Shown: positions 38,807 to 47,502 of the stretch, in pieces | Numbering within the stretch: the first letter of the stretch is position 1 | Layout: each line of letters starts with the position of its first letter | Assembly: GCF_022664395.1 (NCBI RefSeq) | Contig: NZ_JAKRET010000013.1 | Span: 62,001-126,000, forward strand | Direction of reading: 5' to 3' | From: Sphingomonas lacusdianchii | GTDB taxonomy: Bacteria > Pseudomonadota > Alphaproteobacteria > Sphingomonadales > Sphingomonadaceae | Length of the DNA stretch: 64,000 nt | The notes under the pieces: generated by a model | Databases searched by the model: none | What the model was told of the DNA's origin: nothing | Seen by the model: only the letters and a program-made list of their open reading frames with translations | Translations under genes and position numbers: made by a program

Positions 38807-39882
38807 GCCGCGCTCCGGAAGCCGAACCCCTCGGCGGCAAGGCCGGGGCCGAAGGCGAGCGCGATGCCGTTGGTGACCGGTGGTCCGGCGAGCAGTTCGG
38901 CAAGGACGAACATCAGCGTCGCCGACGACATGTTGCCGTTCGCGGCCAGCACCCCGCGCGACGCGTTGAGTGCATCGGGCGACAGCGACAGGCTGCGTTC
39001 GACCGCGTCGAGGATCGATCGCCCGCCGGCATGGACCGCCCAGCCATCGACCTCGGCCAGCGATCGTCCCCCGGTCGCCGCCGCCGCGAAACCCGGATCG
39101 GTCAGCGCGGTGGCGATGCGCCCCGGCACTTCGCCCGACAAATGCATCGCGAAACCGGCGTCGGTAATGTCCCAGCGGATCAGATCGGCGGAGTCGGGCA
39201 GCGCGGCAGCGAACGGCGTCTCGATCGCGATGCCGGCCGGGTCGGCGGTCACCAGTGCCGCCGCCGCGCCGTCCCCGAATTGCAGCATCGCCAGCAATGG
39301 TTCGAGCGTGACCGCCGGTTGCAGGTGCAGCGTCGACAGCTCGACCGTGATGACCAGCACCCGCGCCGCGGGTTCGGAGCGGACGATATGGCGGACGCTG
39401 CGCAGCGCGGCGACGGCGGCGTAACAGCCCATGAAGCCGATCAGCAGCCGCTCGGTCGTGGACGGCAGGCCGAGCCGCGCGGCGATGATCTGATCGACGC
39501 CCGGCGCGACGAAGCCGGTGCAGCTGGCGACGACGATATGGGTGACGTTTCCCAGCGGATGCTGCGCAGCAAGCCGGTCGATCGCCGACAGCGCCAGGGT
39601 CGGCGCGGCATCGGCATAGACGGTCATGCGCGCGGCGGTGCCGGGCATCGCATCGGCATAGAAGCCGCCCGCCGCGACCGGCGATCCACCATCGGCGCCC
39701 TGCGGCAGCACCGACCAGCGCCGGGCGATCCCGGCACGCTCGACCATCCGGTCGAACAGCCGCGCCTCACGCAACGGCAGTCGCGCGCGCGCCCAGTCGA
39801 TAAAGGCGTGGTGAATGTCGTGGGCAGGCGTCGCGGTGGCGACCGCGTTGAGCCAGGCGACAGGCGCGACGGGAGAAGTCAT
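38803..39882 (-). CDS. Type III polyketide synthase (chalcone/stilbene synthase family)
   Basis: 359 residues. The catalytic triad is complete: Cys153 in GFMGCYAAV, His284 in WAVHAGGRSIL and Asn317 in AANGNMSSAT. The homodimeric enzyme extends an acyl-CoA starter with malonyl-CoA and cyclises the chain to an alkylresorcinol, alkylpyrone or related phenol. The ATG at 39882 is chosen over a TTG at 39909. A phospholipid-methyltransferase-like gene ends 39 bp upstream, and the tailoring methyltransferase starts inside its stop codon. Starter unit and ring type are not predictable from these residues. Confidence 0.93.
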   Translation of the reverse strand: MTSPVAPVAWLNAVATATPAHDIHHAFIDWARARLPLREARLFDRMVERAGIARRWSVLPQGADGGSPVAAGGFYADAMPGTAARMTVYADAAPTLALSAIDRLAAQHPLGNVTHIVVASCTGFVAPGVDQIIAARLGLPSTTERLLIGFMGCYAAVAALRSVRHIVRSEPAARVLVITVELSTLHLQPAVTLEPLLAMLQFGDGAAAALVTADPAGIAIETPFAAALPDSADLIRWDITDAGFAMHLSGEVPGRIATALTDPGFAAAATGGRSLAEVDGWAVHAGGRSILDAVERSLSLSPDALNASRGVLAANGNMSSATLMFVLAELLAGPPVTNGIALAFGPGLAAEGFGFRSAA

Positions 39883-39921
39883 TGCGGCGTCAACGCACCG
39901 GGGCCGCAAATGGCTACGAAA

Positions 39922-40530
39922 TCAGTCCTTCCACGCCCACCAAAGCTGGGCCGGCGGCACGTTCCACCATTCCATGTCGTGATCGATCCGCGCGAATTGC
40001 CGGTCGAGGAAATCGCGGACCCGCGGGTTGAACTGATAGACGAGGAATGCCCCGCCCGGCCGCAACACCGCCTGCGTCGCAGCGGCGATATCGTCCCCCA
40101 CACCGGCCGGGAGCGTCGAAAAAGGCAGGCCCGACAGCACGTAATCCGCGTGCGGCTGACCATGATCGGCGACGATCCGTTCGACATCGGCCGCCGATCC
40201 ATGGACCGCCGAGAAGCGCGAATCGAGGATGGTGGCGTTCAGATAATCGATGAAATCGGGGTTGGTATCGATGACGATCAACTGCGCATCGGGGGCGAGG
40301 CGTTCGAGGATCGGGCGGCAGAAGGTGCCGACGCCCGGACCATATTCGACCACCACCTTGGCAGTGGCCCAGTCGATCGGGGCCAGCATCTTGCGGATCA
40401 GGCGGTTCGACGACGGTATGACCGACCCGACCATCACCGGATGCTTCACGAAGCCACGGAGGAAAATGCCGGCCGGCGATGGTACGCCGCGCGGCTTCCG
40501 TCGGGTCGCGGCGTTGGAAGTCGTCGTCAT
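39922..40530 (-). CDS. Phospholipid N-methyltransferase-like (PmtA/rRNA-dimethylase fold) protein
   Basis: 202 residues. After a basic N terminus comes FLRGFVKHPVMVGSVIPSSN, then motif I VVEYGPGVGTFCRPIL (about 59-74), VIDTNPDF, and the catalytic-type loop SGLPFSTLP. This combination is typical of PmtA-type phosphatidylethanolamine N-methyltransferases and their relatives. GAGGA precedes the ATG at 40530. It ends 39 bp before the polyketide synthase start on the same strand, so it may be the first gene of that operon. It could methylate a phospholipid or the polyketide. Confidence 0.75.
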   Translation of the reverse strand: MTTTSNAATRRKPRGVPSPAGIFLRGFVKHPVMVGSVIPSSNRLIRKMLAPIDWATAKVVVEYGPGVGTFCRPILERLAPDAQLIVIDTNPDFIDYLNATILDSRFSAVHGSAADVERIVADHGQPHADYVLSGLPFSTLPAGVGDDIAAATQAVLRPGGAFLVYQFNPRVRDFLDRQFARIDHDMEWWNVPPAQLWWAWKD

Positions 40531-40652
40531 GGAAATCCTCGAACGGATGGCCGGGCGGCCATGGTCATCGCGTCGTCGCAAAAGCGAAACGAACTTGCAA
40601 GCATATCGGTTTCGCTTCGGCGTTTCGGTGCGCCATACGCCGTTCCATTTCG

Positions 40653-40681
40653 GTGCCGCCCCGCCACCGACGGGGCGGCAC
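40653..40681 (-). terminator. Hairpin after the Cdc48-type gene
   Basis: GTGCCGCCCCG and CGGGGCGGCAC form a perfect 11-bp stem around CCACCGA, 11 bases after the AAA ATPase stop. No T-run follows on the minus strand, so read-through into the methyltransferase operon is possible. Confidence 0.6.
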
Positions 40682-40691
40682 TCCCGCCACG

Positions 40692-42980
40692 CTATCCCTT
40701 CGGTCCGCGACCCTCGACCATGCCCGGCGCGATGAAGCCAAGCGGCTGGATGGACAGCGCATCCTGCTTCAACCGCGACGACATGGCGCGGTATTCCTCC
40801 TCCATCTCTGGCGTGACCGACGCACGCGATTCCCCCAGCGCCGCTTCGAAATGCGCCATCGTCACCGCGCGCGTGTCGAGCGAATCGCGCAGCGCGAACA
40901 GGCCGGCACGGCGCACCACATCCTCCAGATCGGCACCGGTAAAGCGTTCGGTCCGACCCGCAACGACGTCGAGATCGACATCGTCGGCCAGTGGCATCTT
41001 CTGCGTCTGGATGCCGAGGATGCGCACGCGCCCCGCCCGGTCGGGCACGCCGACATAGATCAGCTCGTCGAAGCGGCCGGGCCGCAGCAGCGCGGGATCG
41101 ACCATGTTCGGCCGGTTGGTCGCACCGATCACGACGACCGACTGCAATTCCTCCAGCCCGTCCATCTCGGCAAGGATCGTGTTCACGACCCGCTCGGTCA
41201 CCTGCGGCTCGCCAAGGCCGCCGCCGCGCGCGGGCACCAGCGAATCGAGTTCGTCGATGAAGATGACCGTCGGCGCGACCTGTCGCGCGCGGGCGAACAG
41301 GCGGGCGATCTGCTGCTCGCTCTCGCCATACCATTTCGACAGCAGGTCGCTCGACTTGGTGGCGATGAAATTCGCCTCCGCCTCGCGCGCGACCGCCTTT
41401 GCCAGCAGCGTCTTGCCGGTGCCGGGCGGGCCATAGAGCAGGAACCCCTTGGCCGGACGAATGCCCAGCCGGCGGAAGGATTCGGGCGACTTGAGCGGCA
41501 GTTCGACCCCTTCCTTCAGCTTGATCTGCGCATCGTCGAGCCCGCCGACATCGTCCCAGCGGACGGTCGGGGCCTGCACCATCACCTCGCGCATCGCGCT
41601 CGGCTGCACCCGCTTCAGCGCCTCGACGAAATCGTCGCGGGTCACCGACAGGCTGTCGAGCACGTCCTGCGGGATCGTGCCCGCCGACAGGTCGATGCGC
41701 GGCATGATCCGCCGGACCGAATCGATCGCCGCCTCGCGGGTCAGCGCCGCCAGGTCGGCGCCGACGAAACCATAGGTCGTGCGCGACAGCTCACCCAGAT
41801 CGACATGCTCGTCGAGTGGCATGCCGCGGGTGTGAATGCCGAGAATCTCGCGCCGCCCGCGTTCGTCGGGCACGCCGACCACGATCTCGCGGTCGAACCG
41901 GCCGGGCCGGCGCAACGCCTCGTCGATCGCCTCGGGCCGGTTGGTCGCAGCGATGACGACGATATTGGCGCGCGACTCCAGCCCGTCCATCAGCGTCAGC
42001 AGCTGTGCGACCAGCCGCTTTTCAGCCTCGCCCGACACCTGTCCGCGCTTCGGCGCGATCGAATCGATCTCGTCGATGAACACGATCGAAGGCGATGCCT
42101 TGGTCGCCTCCTCGAACACCTCGCGCAGCCGTTTCTCGGACTCGCCATAGGCCGACCCCATGATTTCGGGACCGTTGATGAGGAAGAATTCGGCATCGGA
42201 TTCGTTGGCGACGGCGCGGGCGAGCCGCGTCTTGCCGGTGCCGGGCGGCCCGTGCAGCAACACCCCCTTGGGCGGATCGACGCCCAGACGCTGGAACAGT
42301 TCGGGATAGCGGAGCGGCAACTCGACCATCTCGCGCAGCTGGTCGATCGTCTGCCCCATGCCGCCGATATCGTCATAGGTGACGTCAGCCCGCCGCGTTT
42401 CGCGGGGGGTCTCATATTCCGAGCGCAGTTCGATCTCGGTCGATTCGTCGATATGCACCACGCCCTTGGGCGTCGACGACACGACCGCGAGGCGGATTTC
42501 CTGCAGCGAGAAGGCGGGCGCGTTCACATAGCGGCGGACATTGGGCGACAGATTGTCGACGCGCTGGTGGCCGGTGGTCGCGACGATATCGCCCTGGCAG
42601 AGCGGCCGCCCGAAAAAGGTGCGCTTGAGCGCGTTCGACGATCCCTGCAGCCGCAGATTCTGTTGCGCGGGTGCAAAGACGACGCGGGTGGCGGGACGCG
42701 ATTCGGCCTTGCGCACCTCGACCTGATCGCCCGATCCGACCCCGGCATTGGCACGCTGCAATCCGTCGATGCGAACGATGTCGAGCCCCTCGTCCTCTGG
42801 ATAGGGGGCGACGGCGCGCGCGGGCGTCGTTTTCTTGCCGACGATCTCGACCACATCGCCCTCGTTGATGCCGAGCAGCGCCATGACCGAGCGCGGGAGA
42901 TGGGCGATGCCGCGCCCGCTATCCTCGGGCCGCGCATTCGCCACCTGCAACCGCCGTCCGCCTGTTTCGCTGTCCGCCAT
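40692..42980 (-). CDS. Cdc48/p97/VAT-type AAA ATPase
   Basis: 762 residues. An N-terminal double-psi barrel and split domain (1-about 190; [36 protein letters not shown]) precedes two AAA modules. Module 1 has Walker A GPPGTGKT (244-251) and Walker [15 protein letters not shown]; module 2 has GPPGTGKT near 516-523 and [15 protein letters not shown], both followed by arginine-finger regions. This is the archaeal VAT and eukaryotic Cdc48 layout, an unfoldase-segregase, found in only some bacteria. There is no HbYX-type C terminus (it ends EGRGPKG). An intrinsic terminator lies 69 bp upstream of the ATG. Confidence 0.93.
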   Translation of the reverse strand: MADSETGGRRLQVANARPEDSGRGIAHLPRSVMALLGINEGDVVEIVGKKTTPARAVAPYPEDEGLDIVRIDGLQRANAGVGSGDQVEVRKAESRPATRVVFAPAQQNLRLQGSSNALKRTFFGRPLCQGDIVATTGHQRVDNLSPNVRRYVNAPAFSLQEIRLAVVSSTPKGVVHIDESTEIELRSEYETPRETRRADVTYDDIGGMGQTIDQLREMVELPLRYPELFQRLGVDPPKGVLLHGPPGTGKTRLARAVANESDAEFFLINGPEIMGSAYGESEKRLREVFEEATKASPSIVFIDEIDSIAPKRGQVSGEAEKRLVAQLLTLMDGLESRANIVVIAATNRPEAIDEALRRPGRFDREIVVGVPDERGRREILGIHTRGMPLDEHVDLGELSRTTYGFVGADLAALTREAAIDSVRRIMPRIDLSAGTIPQDVLDSLSVTRDDFVEALKRVQPSAMREVMVQAPTVRWDDVGGLDDAQIKLKEGVELPLKSPESFRRLGIRPAKGFLLYGPPGTGKTLLAKAVAREAEANFIATKSSDLLSKWYGESEQQIARLFARARQVAPTVIFIDELDSLVPARGGGLGEPQVTERVVNTILAEMDGLEELQSVVVIGATNRPNMVDPALLRPGRFDELIYVGVPDRAGRVRILGIQTQKMPLADDVDLDVVAGRTERFTGADLEDVVRRAGLFALRDSLDTRAVTMAHFEAALGESRASVTPEMEEEYRAMSSRLKQDALSIQPLGFIAPGMVEGRGPKG

Positions 42981-43048
42981 GCGCTATCCCGTCCTGCTGG
43001 AACGATTTGAACAGCGGAGATAGGCGGCAGGTTGCCCGCAACAAGGCG

Positions 43049-43078
43049 AAAAAAAAGGCCGATCGCAAAGGACCGGCC
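43049..43078 (-). terminator. Strong intrinsic terminator 69 bp upstream of the Cdc48-type gene
   Basis: On the minus strand GGCCGGTC and GATCGGCC form an 8-bp stem with one mismatch around CTTTGC, followed by eight T residues (plus-strand A-run 43049-43056). No gene ends here on that strand. It is either an attenuator in the leader of the AAA gene or the end of a small antisense-facing transcript. On the plus strand GGAAAGTTTTTA follows the same stem. Confidence 0.7.
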
Positions 43079-43165
43079 GGAAAGTTTTTAGGAGAGGATG
43101 CCTGAAAGGCCTGCTCTATGTGCAGCGCGGGGTAGTTTGCTGCAAGTGCGAACGACGCAATCGAT

Positions 43166-43182
43166 ATTGCAAAAACTGCAAT
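43166..43182 (+). promoter_or_regulatory. LysR-type operator in the AAA ATPase / lysR divergent region
   Basis: ATTGCA-AAAAC-TGCAAT is a perfect 6-bp inverted repeat with a 5-base spacer, and contains the T-N11-A core of LysR boxes. It lies 78 bp upstream of the lysR start and 186 bp upstream of the Cdc48-type start on the other strand. Self-control of lysR is expected; control of the AAA gene is possible. Confidence 0.6.
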
Positions 43183-43259
43183 GGTTAATCGCGGCGGTGG
43201 TTGCAACGGAGACGAACGCGGTGCAGCTTGTGCCGCACCGCAACCAGATAGGGACCCGG

Positions 43260-44147
43260 ATGCGCCGCCTGCCGCCACTCACCGCCATCGAAGCGTTCGT
43301 CCACGTCGCGCGGCTGGGATCGGTCAAGCTCGCCGCCGATGAACTGGCCCTGTCGTCCCCGGCGCTCAGCCGGCGGGTGCAGGCCCTCGAACGCTTCATC
43401 GGCAAGCCGCTGTTCGAACGCCGGCATCAGGCGCTGCGCCTGAACGACGATGGCGAACGGCTGCTGGCGTTGCTGTCGGGGGCGCTCGACACGCTGTCCG
43501 ACGCGGTCGAGCAGATGTCGGGCGCGGTCGAGGTGCTGCGGCTGCGCCTCGGCGTATTGCCGCTGTTCGCGATCCAGCGGCTGATGCCGCGGATGGGCGA
43601 TCTGCACGAAAAGCATCCCGAACTGCATCTGGATTTCGATACCGCGCATCATGGGCTGGGACGGCTGGGCGAGGGGATCGACGTCGCGATCGTGCTCGAC
43701 CATGCGATCGATCCCGCGCTCTATGCCCGGCGGCTCGACCGCAATCGCGTCTATGCCATCGCCGGACGCGCGCTGATCGACCGGTCGCCGATCACCGATC
43801 CGGCGCAGCTGGCGCAGCATACCGCCCTGATCCACCGCGACATGCCCGATACCTTTGCCGACTGGATGCACGCCGCCGGCCTGCCGGATCTGGAACCGGC
43901 GGCGATCGACCGGTTCGATTCGGGGACGCTGATGCTGGAGGCGGCGGCACAGGGGCTGGGCGTCGCCTTCATGCTCGAATCGCATTTCGAGACGGCACGC
44001 GACGAGCGGCTGGTGCCGCTGTTCGATCGCGCGGTCGATTCGACCTATAGCCACTGGTTCGTGTGCCGCCCGCGCATGTTGCAGCAACGGCCGGTGAAAC
44101 TGTTCCACGACTGGCTGGTGCAGGCACTGAACGCACCGGCGGAGTAG
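43260..44147 (+). CDS. LysR-family transcriptional regulator (GcvA-like)
   Basis: 295 residues. It opens MRRLPPLTAIEAFVHVARLGSVKLAADELALSS, the winged helix-turn-helix form shared with GcvA, followed by the linker helix and a periplasmic-binding-like effector domain from about residue 90. The frame is open upstream to 43098 and a GTG at 43221 is possible, but the ATG at 43260 matches the family start. It is divergent from the Cdc48-type gene, and a LysR-box palindrome lies between them. No obvious metabolic target is adjacent; the effector is unknown. Confidence 0.87.
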   Translation: MRRLPPLTAIEAFVHVARLGSVKLAADELALSSPALSRRVQALERFIGKPLFERRHQALRLNDDGERLLALLSGALDTLSDAVEQMSGAVEVLRLRLGVLPLFAIQRLMPRMGDLHEKHPELHLDFDTAHHGLGRLGEGIDVAIVLDHAIDPALYARRLDRNRVYAIAGRALIDRSPITDPAQLAQHTALIHRDMPDTFADWMHAAGLPDLEPAAIDRFDSGTLMLEAAAQGLGVAFMLESHFETARDERLVPLFDRAVDSTYSHWFVCRPRMLQQRPVKLFHDWLVQALNAPAE

Positions 44148-44167
44148 GGCATCACTGCCGCCCGCGC

Positions 44168-44195
44168 CGTCATTCCGGCGAAGGCCGGAATGACG
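44168..44195. repeat. REP-like palindrome, single unit
   Basis: CGTCATTCCGGC-GAAG-GCCGGAATGACG is a perfect palindrome, one arm-unit of the bipartite element seen at 8899, 28694 and 52816. It lies in the 64-bp gap between the convergent lysR and cyclophilin genes and may act as a terminator. Confidence 0.85.
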
Positions 44196-44211
44196 GACGA
44201 CGGCAAACCGC

Positions 44212-44673
44212 TTACGCCTCGCTGCGCGCGGTCACGATCTTGCCCGGGTTGCGCGGCGGCTCGCCCTTGGGCAGCGCGTCGACGGCGTCCATGCCGCTCT
44301 CGACCACGCCCCACACGGTGTACTGGCGGTCGAGGAAGGTCGCATCGTCGAGGCAGATGAAGAACTGGCTGTTCGCCGAATTCGGGTCCATCGTCCGCGC
44401 CATCGAGCATACGCCACGGACGTGCGGCTCAGCGTTGAATTCCTGCTTGAGGTTCGGTTCCTTCGAGCCGCCGGTGCCGTCGCCGCGACCGCCGTCGCCG
44501 CCCTGTGCCATGAAGCCGTCGATCACGCGGTGGAACGGCACGCCGTCATAAAAGCCCGAATCGGCGAGCTTGACGATGCGTTCGACATGGTTCGGCGCCA
44601 GATCGGGGCGCAGCTTGATGCGCACTTCGCCGGTGTCGAGCGTCATCACGAGCGTGCTGGGGGTATCGGCCAT
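44212..44673 (-). CDS. Cyclophilin-type peptidyl-prolyl cis-trans isomerase
   Basis: 153 residues, cytoplasmic form with no signal peptide. Family blocks are FYDGVPFHRVIDGFMAQGGD (about 41-60; catalytic Arg in FHRV), SMARTMDPNSANSQFFICL and the WGVVESGMDAVD end. It speeds proline isomerisation in folding proteins. The sequence is a PpiB-like type. The start ATG at 44673 follows AAGGAGCTT. It is a single gene facing lysR, with a palindrome in the gap. No unusual residues. Confidence 0.95.
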   Translation of the reverse strand: MADTPSTLVMTLDTGEVRIKLRPDLAPNHVERIVKLADSGFYDGVPFHRVIDGFMAQGGDGGRGDGTGGSKEPNLKQEFNAEPHVRGVCSMARTMDPNSANSQFFICLDDATFLDRQYTVWGVVESGMDAVDALPKGEPPRNPGKIVTARSEA

Positions 44674-44798
44674 TGAAAGCTCCTTGAAAGTCGGGGCCTA
44701 GCTAGGGTGCCGGAACCGCACTGGCAACCGCACAGGGTTTGCACGGCGGTGCAGCATGGCTACAGCGTTGCGACGCACGCGGCAGGAGGGTTGCAGCC

Positions 44799-46190
44799 AT
44801 GACCGAACTCGACCTTCCCGACGCGACCAGCGAACTCGACGAAGACGACCGGCTGAAGCCCGAATTCGTCCGCGCCGTCTGCGAGGCGGTCGATCGCGGC
44901 GATGACGAGGCGGCGCGCGAGCTGGTCGAACCGCTCCACCCCGCCGACCTTGCCGACCTGTTCGAACTCGTGCCGGGCGAACAGCGCGCGGCATTGGCGG
45001 CGGCGATCGCCGAGCGGCTGAACGGCGACGTCCTCGCCGAAATGAACGACTGGGTGCGCGAAGCGGTCATCGACGCGCTGACCGCGACCCAGGTCGCCGA
45101 CCTCGCCGCACAGCTCGATACCGACGACGCGGTCGCGATCATCGAGGACCTCGACGATGCCGAACAGCGCGCGGTGCTGCGCGCGCTCGACCCCGACGAT
45201 CGCGCGGCGATCGAGGAGGCGCTGTCCTATCCCGAGGAGTCCGCCGGCCGCCTGATGCAGCGCGAGCTGGTCGCGGTGCCTGAACACTGGACCGTCGGCG
45301 ACGCGCTCGACTATCTGCGAGCCGACGAAGCGCTGACCACCGACTTCTGGGAAATCTTCGTGGTCGATCCGGCGCACCGGCCGGTCGGCACCTGCCAATT
45401 GTCGTGGATTCTCCGCACGCCGCGATCGGTCGCGATCAGCGACGTCATGGCGCGCGAACAGACGCTGATCCCGGTCGACATGGATCAGGAAGAGGTGGCG
45501 CTGCGCTTCCAGAAATATGCGCTGATCTCCGCCGCGGTCGTCGATGGCAGCGGGCGGCTGGTCGGCATGATTACCGTCGACGACGTGGTCCATATCATCC
45601 AGGCCGAGGCGGGCGAGGACGCGCTGCTGCTGTCGGGTGCCGGCGAAGGCGACATCAACGAACCGATCCGCGATTCGTACAAGGCGCGGGTGCGGTGGCT
45701 CATCACCAACCTCATCACCGCGCTGCTGCCCGCGACGATCATCGGCGCGTTCGGCGCGACGATCGACCGGATGGTGACGCTGGCGGCGCTGATGCCGATC
45801 GTCGCCGGGCTGGGCGGCAATGCCGGCACCCAGACCATGGCGGTCACCGTCCGCGCGCTCGCCACCAACCAGTTGACCCAGTCGAACACGCTGCGCGCGA
45901 TCCGGCGCGAGATGGTGATCGCGCTGATGAACGGGGCGACCGTCGCCGCGCTGATCGGCACCGGCGTGACGCTGTGGTTCGGCAACCCGCAACTGGGCGC
46001 GGTCATCGGCACGGCGATGCTGCTCAACGTCGTCATCGCCGGCTTTGCGGGCGTGTTCGTGCCGCTGACCCTCGACCGGTTCAATGCCGACCCGGCGGTC
46101 GCCTCCTCGATCTTCGTCACGATGACGACCGATTCGATGGGGTTTCTGGTGTTTCTCGGCCTTGCGACCGTCAGCGGACTGACGGGTTGA
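44799..46190 (+). CDS. mgtE: MgtE magnesium transporter
   Basis: 463 residues. An acidic N-terminal superhelical domain (about 30-130) is followed by two CBS domains (about 145-270, with LMQRELVAVPEHWTVGDALDYLRAD and SDVMAREQTLIPV), a connecting helix and five membrane helices, with PIVAGLGGNAGTQTMAV in helix 2 of the pore. MgtE is a Mg2+-gated channel; the cytoplasmic domain closes it when Mg2+ is plentiful. CAGGAGGG precedes the ATG at 44799. It is followed by a DUF1489 gene after 31 bp. I saw no M-box-like leader. Confidence 0.95.
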   Translation: MTELDLPDATSELDEDDRLKPEFVRAVCEAVDRGDDEAARELVEPLHPADLADLFELVPGEQRAALAAAIAERLNGDVLAEMNDWVREAVIDALTATQVADLAAQLDTDDAVAIIEDLDDAEQRAVLRALDPDDRAAIEEALSYPEESAGRLMQRELVAVPEHWTVGDALDYLRADEALTTDFWEIFVVDPAHRPVGTCQLSWILRTPRSVAISDVMAREQTLIPVDMDQEEVALRFQKYALISAAVVDGSGRLVGMITVDDVVHIIQAEAGEDALLLSGAGEGDINEPIRDSYKARVRWLITNLITALLPATIIGAFGATIDRMVTLAALMPIVAGLGGNAGTQTMAVTVRALATNQLTQSNTLRAIRREMVIALMNGATVAALIGTGVTLWFGNPQLGAVIGTAMLLNVVIAGFAGVFVPLTLDRFNADPAVASSIFVTMTTDSMGFLVFLGLATVSGLTG

Positions 46191-46221
46191 GGCGGGTAGG
46201 GACGCTTCCCATCTGGGGCGC

Positions 46222-46620
46222 GTGCCGCTGCATCTGACCAAAGTCGCCTTCGCCATCGAATCGGTCGAACAACTCGCCGACCGGCTTGCCGTCCGCCATG
46301 CCGAGGGCGGGGCGCTGACCACGCGCTACCTGCCGAAACGCGCCGCCGAGATCGCCGGCGGATCGCTGTTCTGGATTCTCAAGCACCGGCTGGTCGCCCG
46401 TTCGCCGATCCTGGGGTTCGGCGAAGCGGAGGGTGGTCGCGTCGCGATCCATCTGGGGCCGAAGCTGGTGCTGGTCGAGGCGCGGCCGAAGCGCGCGCAT
46501 CAGGGCTGGCGCTATCTGGAGGAAGCCGACGCCCCGGCCGATCTGGGCGGCGAAGGGACGGGAGCCGATGAACTGCCGCCGCGTCTCATTGGGGAGTTGA
46601 TGGCGCTGGGGTTGCTGTAG
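46222..46620 (+). CDS. DUF1489 family protein
   Basis: 132 residues from a GTG at 46222. It starts PLHLTKVAFAIESVEQLADRL and contains TRYLPKRAAEIAGGSLFWILKHRLVARSPILGF, the DUF1489 core, and a tail GWRYLEEADAPADL. The family is restricted largely to alphaproteobacteria, is cytoplasmic and has no known function; the core resembles RNA-processing accessory proteins only vaguely. It follows mgtE on the same strand by 31 bp and may be co-transcribed. An inverted repeat follows. Confidence 0.85.
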   Translation: MPLHLTKVAFAIESVEQLADRLAVRHAEGGALTTRYLPKRAAEIAGGSLFWILKHRLVARSPILGFGEAEGGRVAIHLGPKLVLVEARPKRAHQGWRYLEEADAPADLGGEGTGADELPPRLIGELMALGLL

Positions 46621-46634
46621 CGAGAAAGGAAGAT

Positions 46635-46776
46635 CGTTTTCACGCGAAGGCGCGAAGACGCGGAGGAGGTTGCGGCTCCCTGACGTTCCGCGTCAGCGGA
46701 ACCCTTCATCCGCGTGGCCGCGATCGGGTGGTAGCCAACGCAACTCCTTCGCGTCTTCGCGCCTTCGCGTGAAACC
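46635..46776. repeat. Long inverted repeat of the CACGCGAAGGCGCGAAG type
   Basis: CGTTTTCACGCGAAGGCGCG (from 46635) continues as AAGACGCGG, and its complement GCGTCTTCGCGCCTTCGCG ends in TGAAACC near 46776. About 80 bp of loop, itself with a TGACGTTCCGCGTCA hairpin, lies between them. It fills the gap between the DUF1489 gene and the broken msrA. Confidence 0.85.
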
Positions 46777-46786
46777 GAATCGTCTT

Positions 46787-47442
46787 CTACCCCACCAACT
46801 TTGGATACGCCGCCTTAGCCGCCGCGATCTTCGGCTTGTCCCAGCGCACGATATACGGATGCGACGGGTTCCGCCGCGCGAAGTCCTGATGATAGCCTTC
46901 CGCCGGATAGAAGGCCCCCGTCTCGACCTTCGTTGCGATCGGTTTCGGAAACGCCTTCGCCCGGGTCAGTTGCGCGATATAGCGCCGCGCGACCGCAGCC
47001 TGTGCCGGGGTCTGCGGAAAGATCGCCGAGCGATAGCTGGGGCCGCGATCAGGATATTGGCCGTCGACCTGCGTCGGATCGTGGGCGACCGAGAAATAGA
47101 GCCGCAGCAGCGTGCCATAGCTGACGATCCGCGGGCATAGGTGATGCGGATCGCCTCGGCATGGCCGGTGCGTTCGGTCGATACCCGGTCGTAGGTCGCG
47201 TCGCCCTTCGCACCGCCGGCATAGCCGCTGACCACCGACTTCACGCCCTTCACCCGTTCGAACACCGCCTCCATGCCCCAGAAACAGCCACCCGCCAGTA
47301 CGGCGGTGGCAAGGCCGGGGGTCGGCGGCACGTCGGTGGCGATGGCGGGGACCGGCACCGCGCGTTCGGCGGTGGCGGGCGGGATCGACAGCGCGGCGGC
47401 GATGGCGATTGCGGCGATCGACAGGGGCAGCAGGGACTTCAT
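46787..47442 (-). pseudogene. msrA: Peptide-methionine (S)-S-oxide reductase, frameshifted
   Basis: The first frame (from 47442) gives an exported MsrA: signal-like MKSLLPLSIAAIAIAAALS, the catalytic GGCFWGMEAVFE, VSGYAGG and GHAEAIRITY. It then goes out of frame near 47133-47136, where the normal ITYDPRIVSYG would need one more base (TATG-CCCGCGG). The frame that resumes reads PRIVSYGTLLRLYFSV, DPTQVDGQYPDRGPSYRSAIF and NPSHPYIVRWDKPK, and stops at 46787. All parts of MsrA are there, so a single one-base deletion explains it. It may be a real recent mutation or a sequencing error. Confidence 0.85.
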
Positions 47443-47502
47443 GACCGGTTCCTCGCAGGACGAACCGCCAGGAGATGGGGCGCGGGCGGCCGCCCCGCCA
47501 GA

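Noticed and set aside
38803-39882. Type III PKS considered as a second FabH/KAS III
   Set aside because: The GFMGCYAAV, VHAGGRSIL and NGNMSSAT motifs are those of chalcone/stilbene synthases; a true FabH is present at 54337-55305.
40531-41334. Long N-terminal extension of the PmtA-like protein, and a plus-strand frame (40479-43010) across the Cdc48 gene
   Set aside because: Both are shadow frames of the AAA ATPase; ribosome site and family match place the methyltransferase start at 40530.
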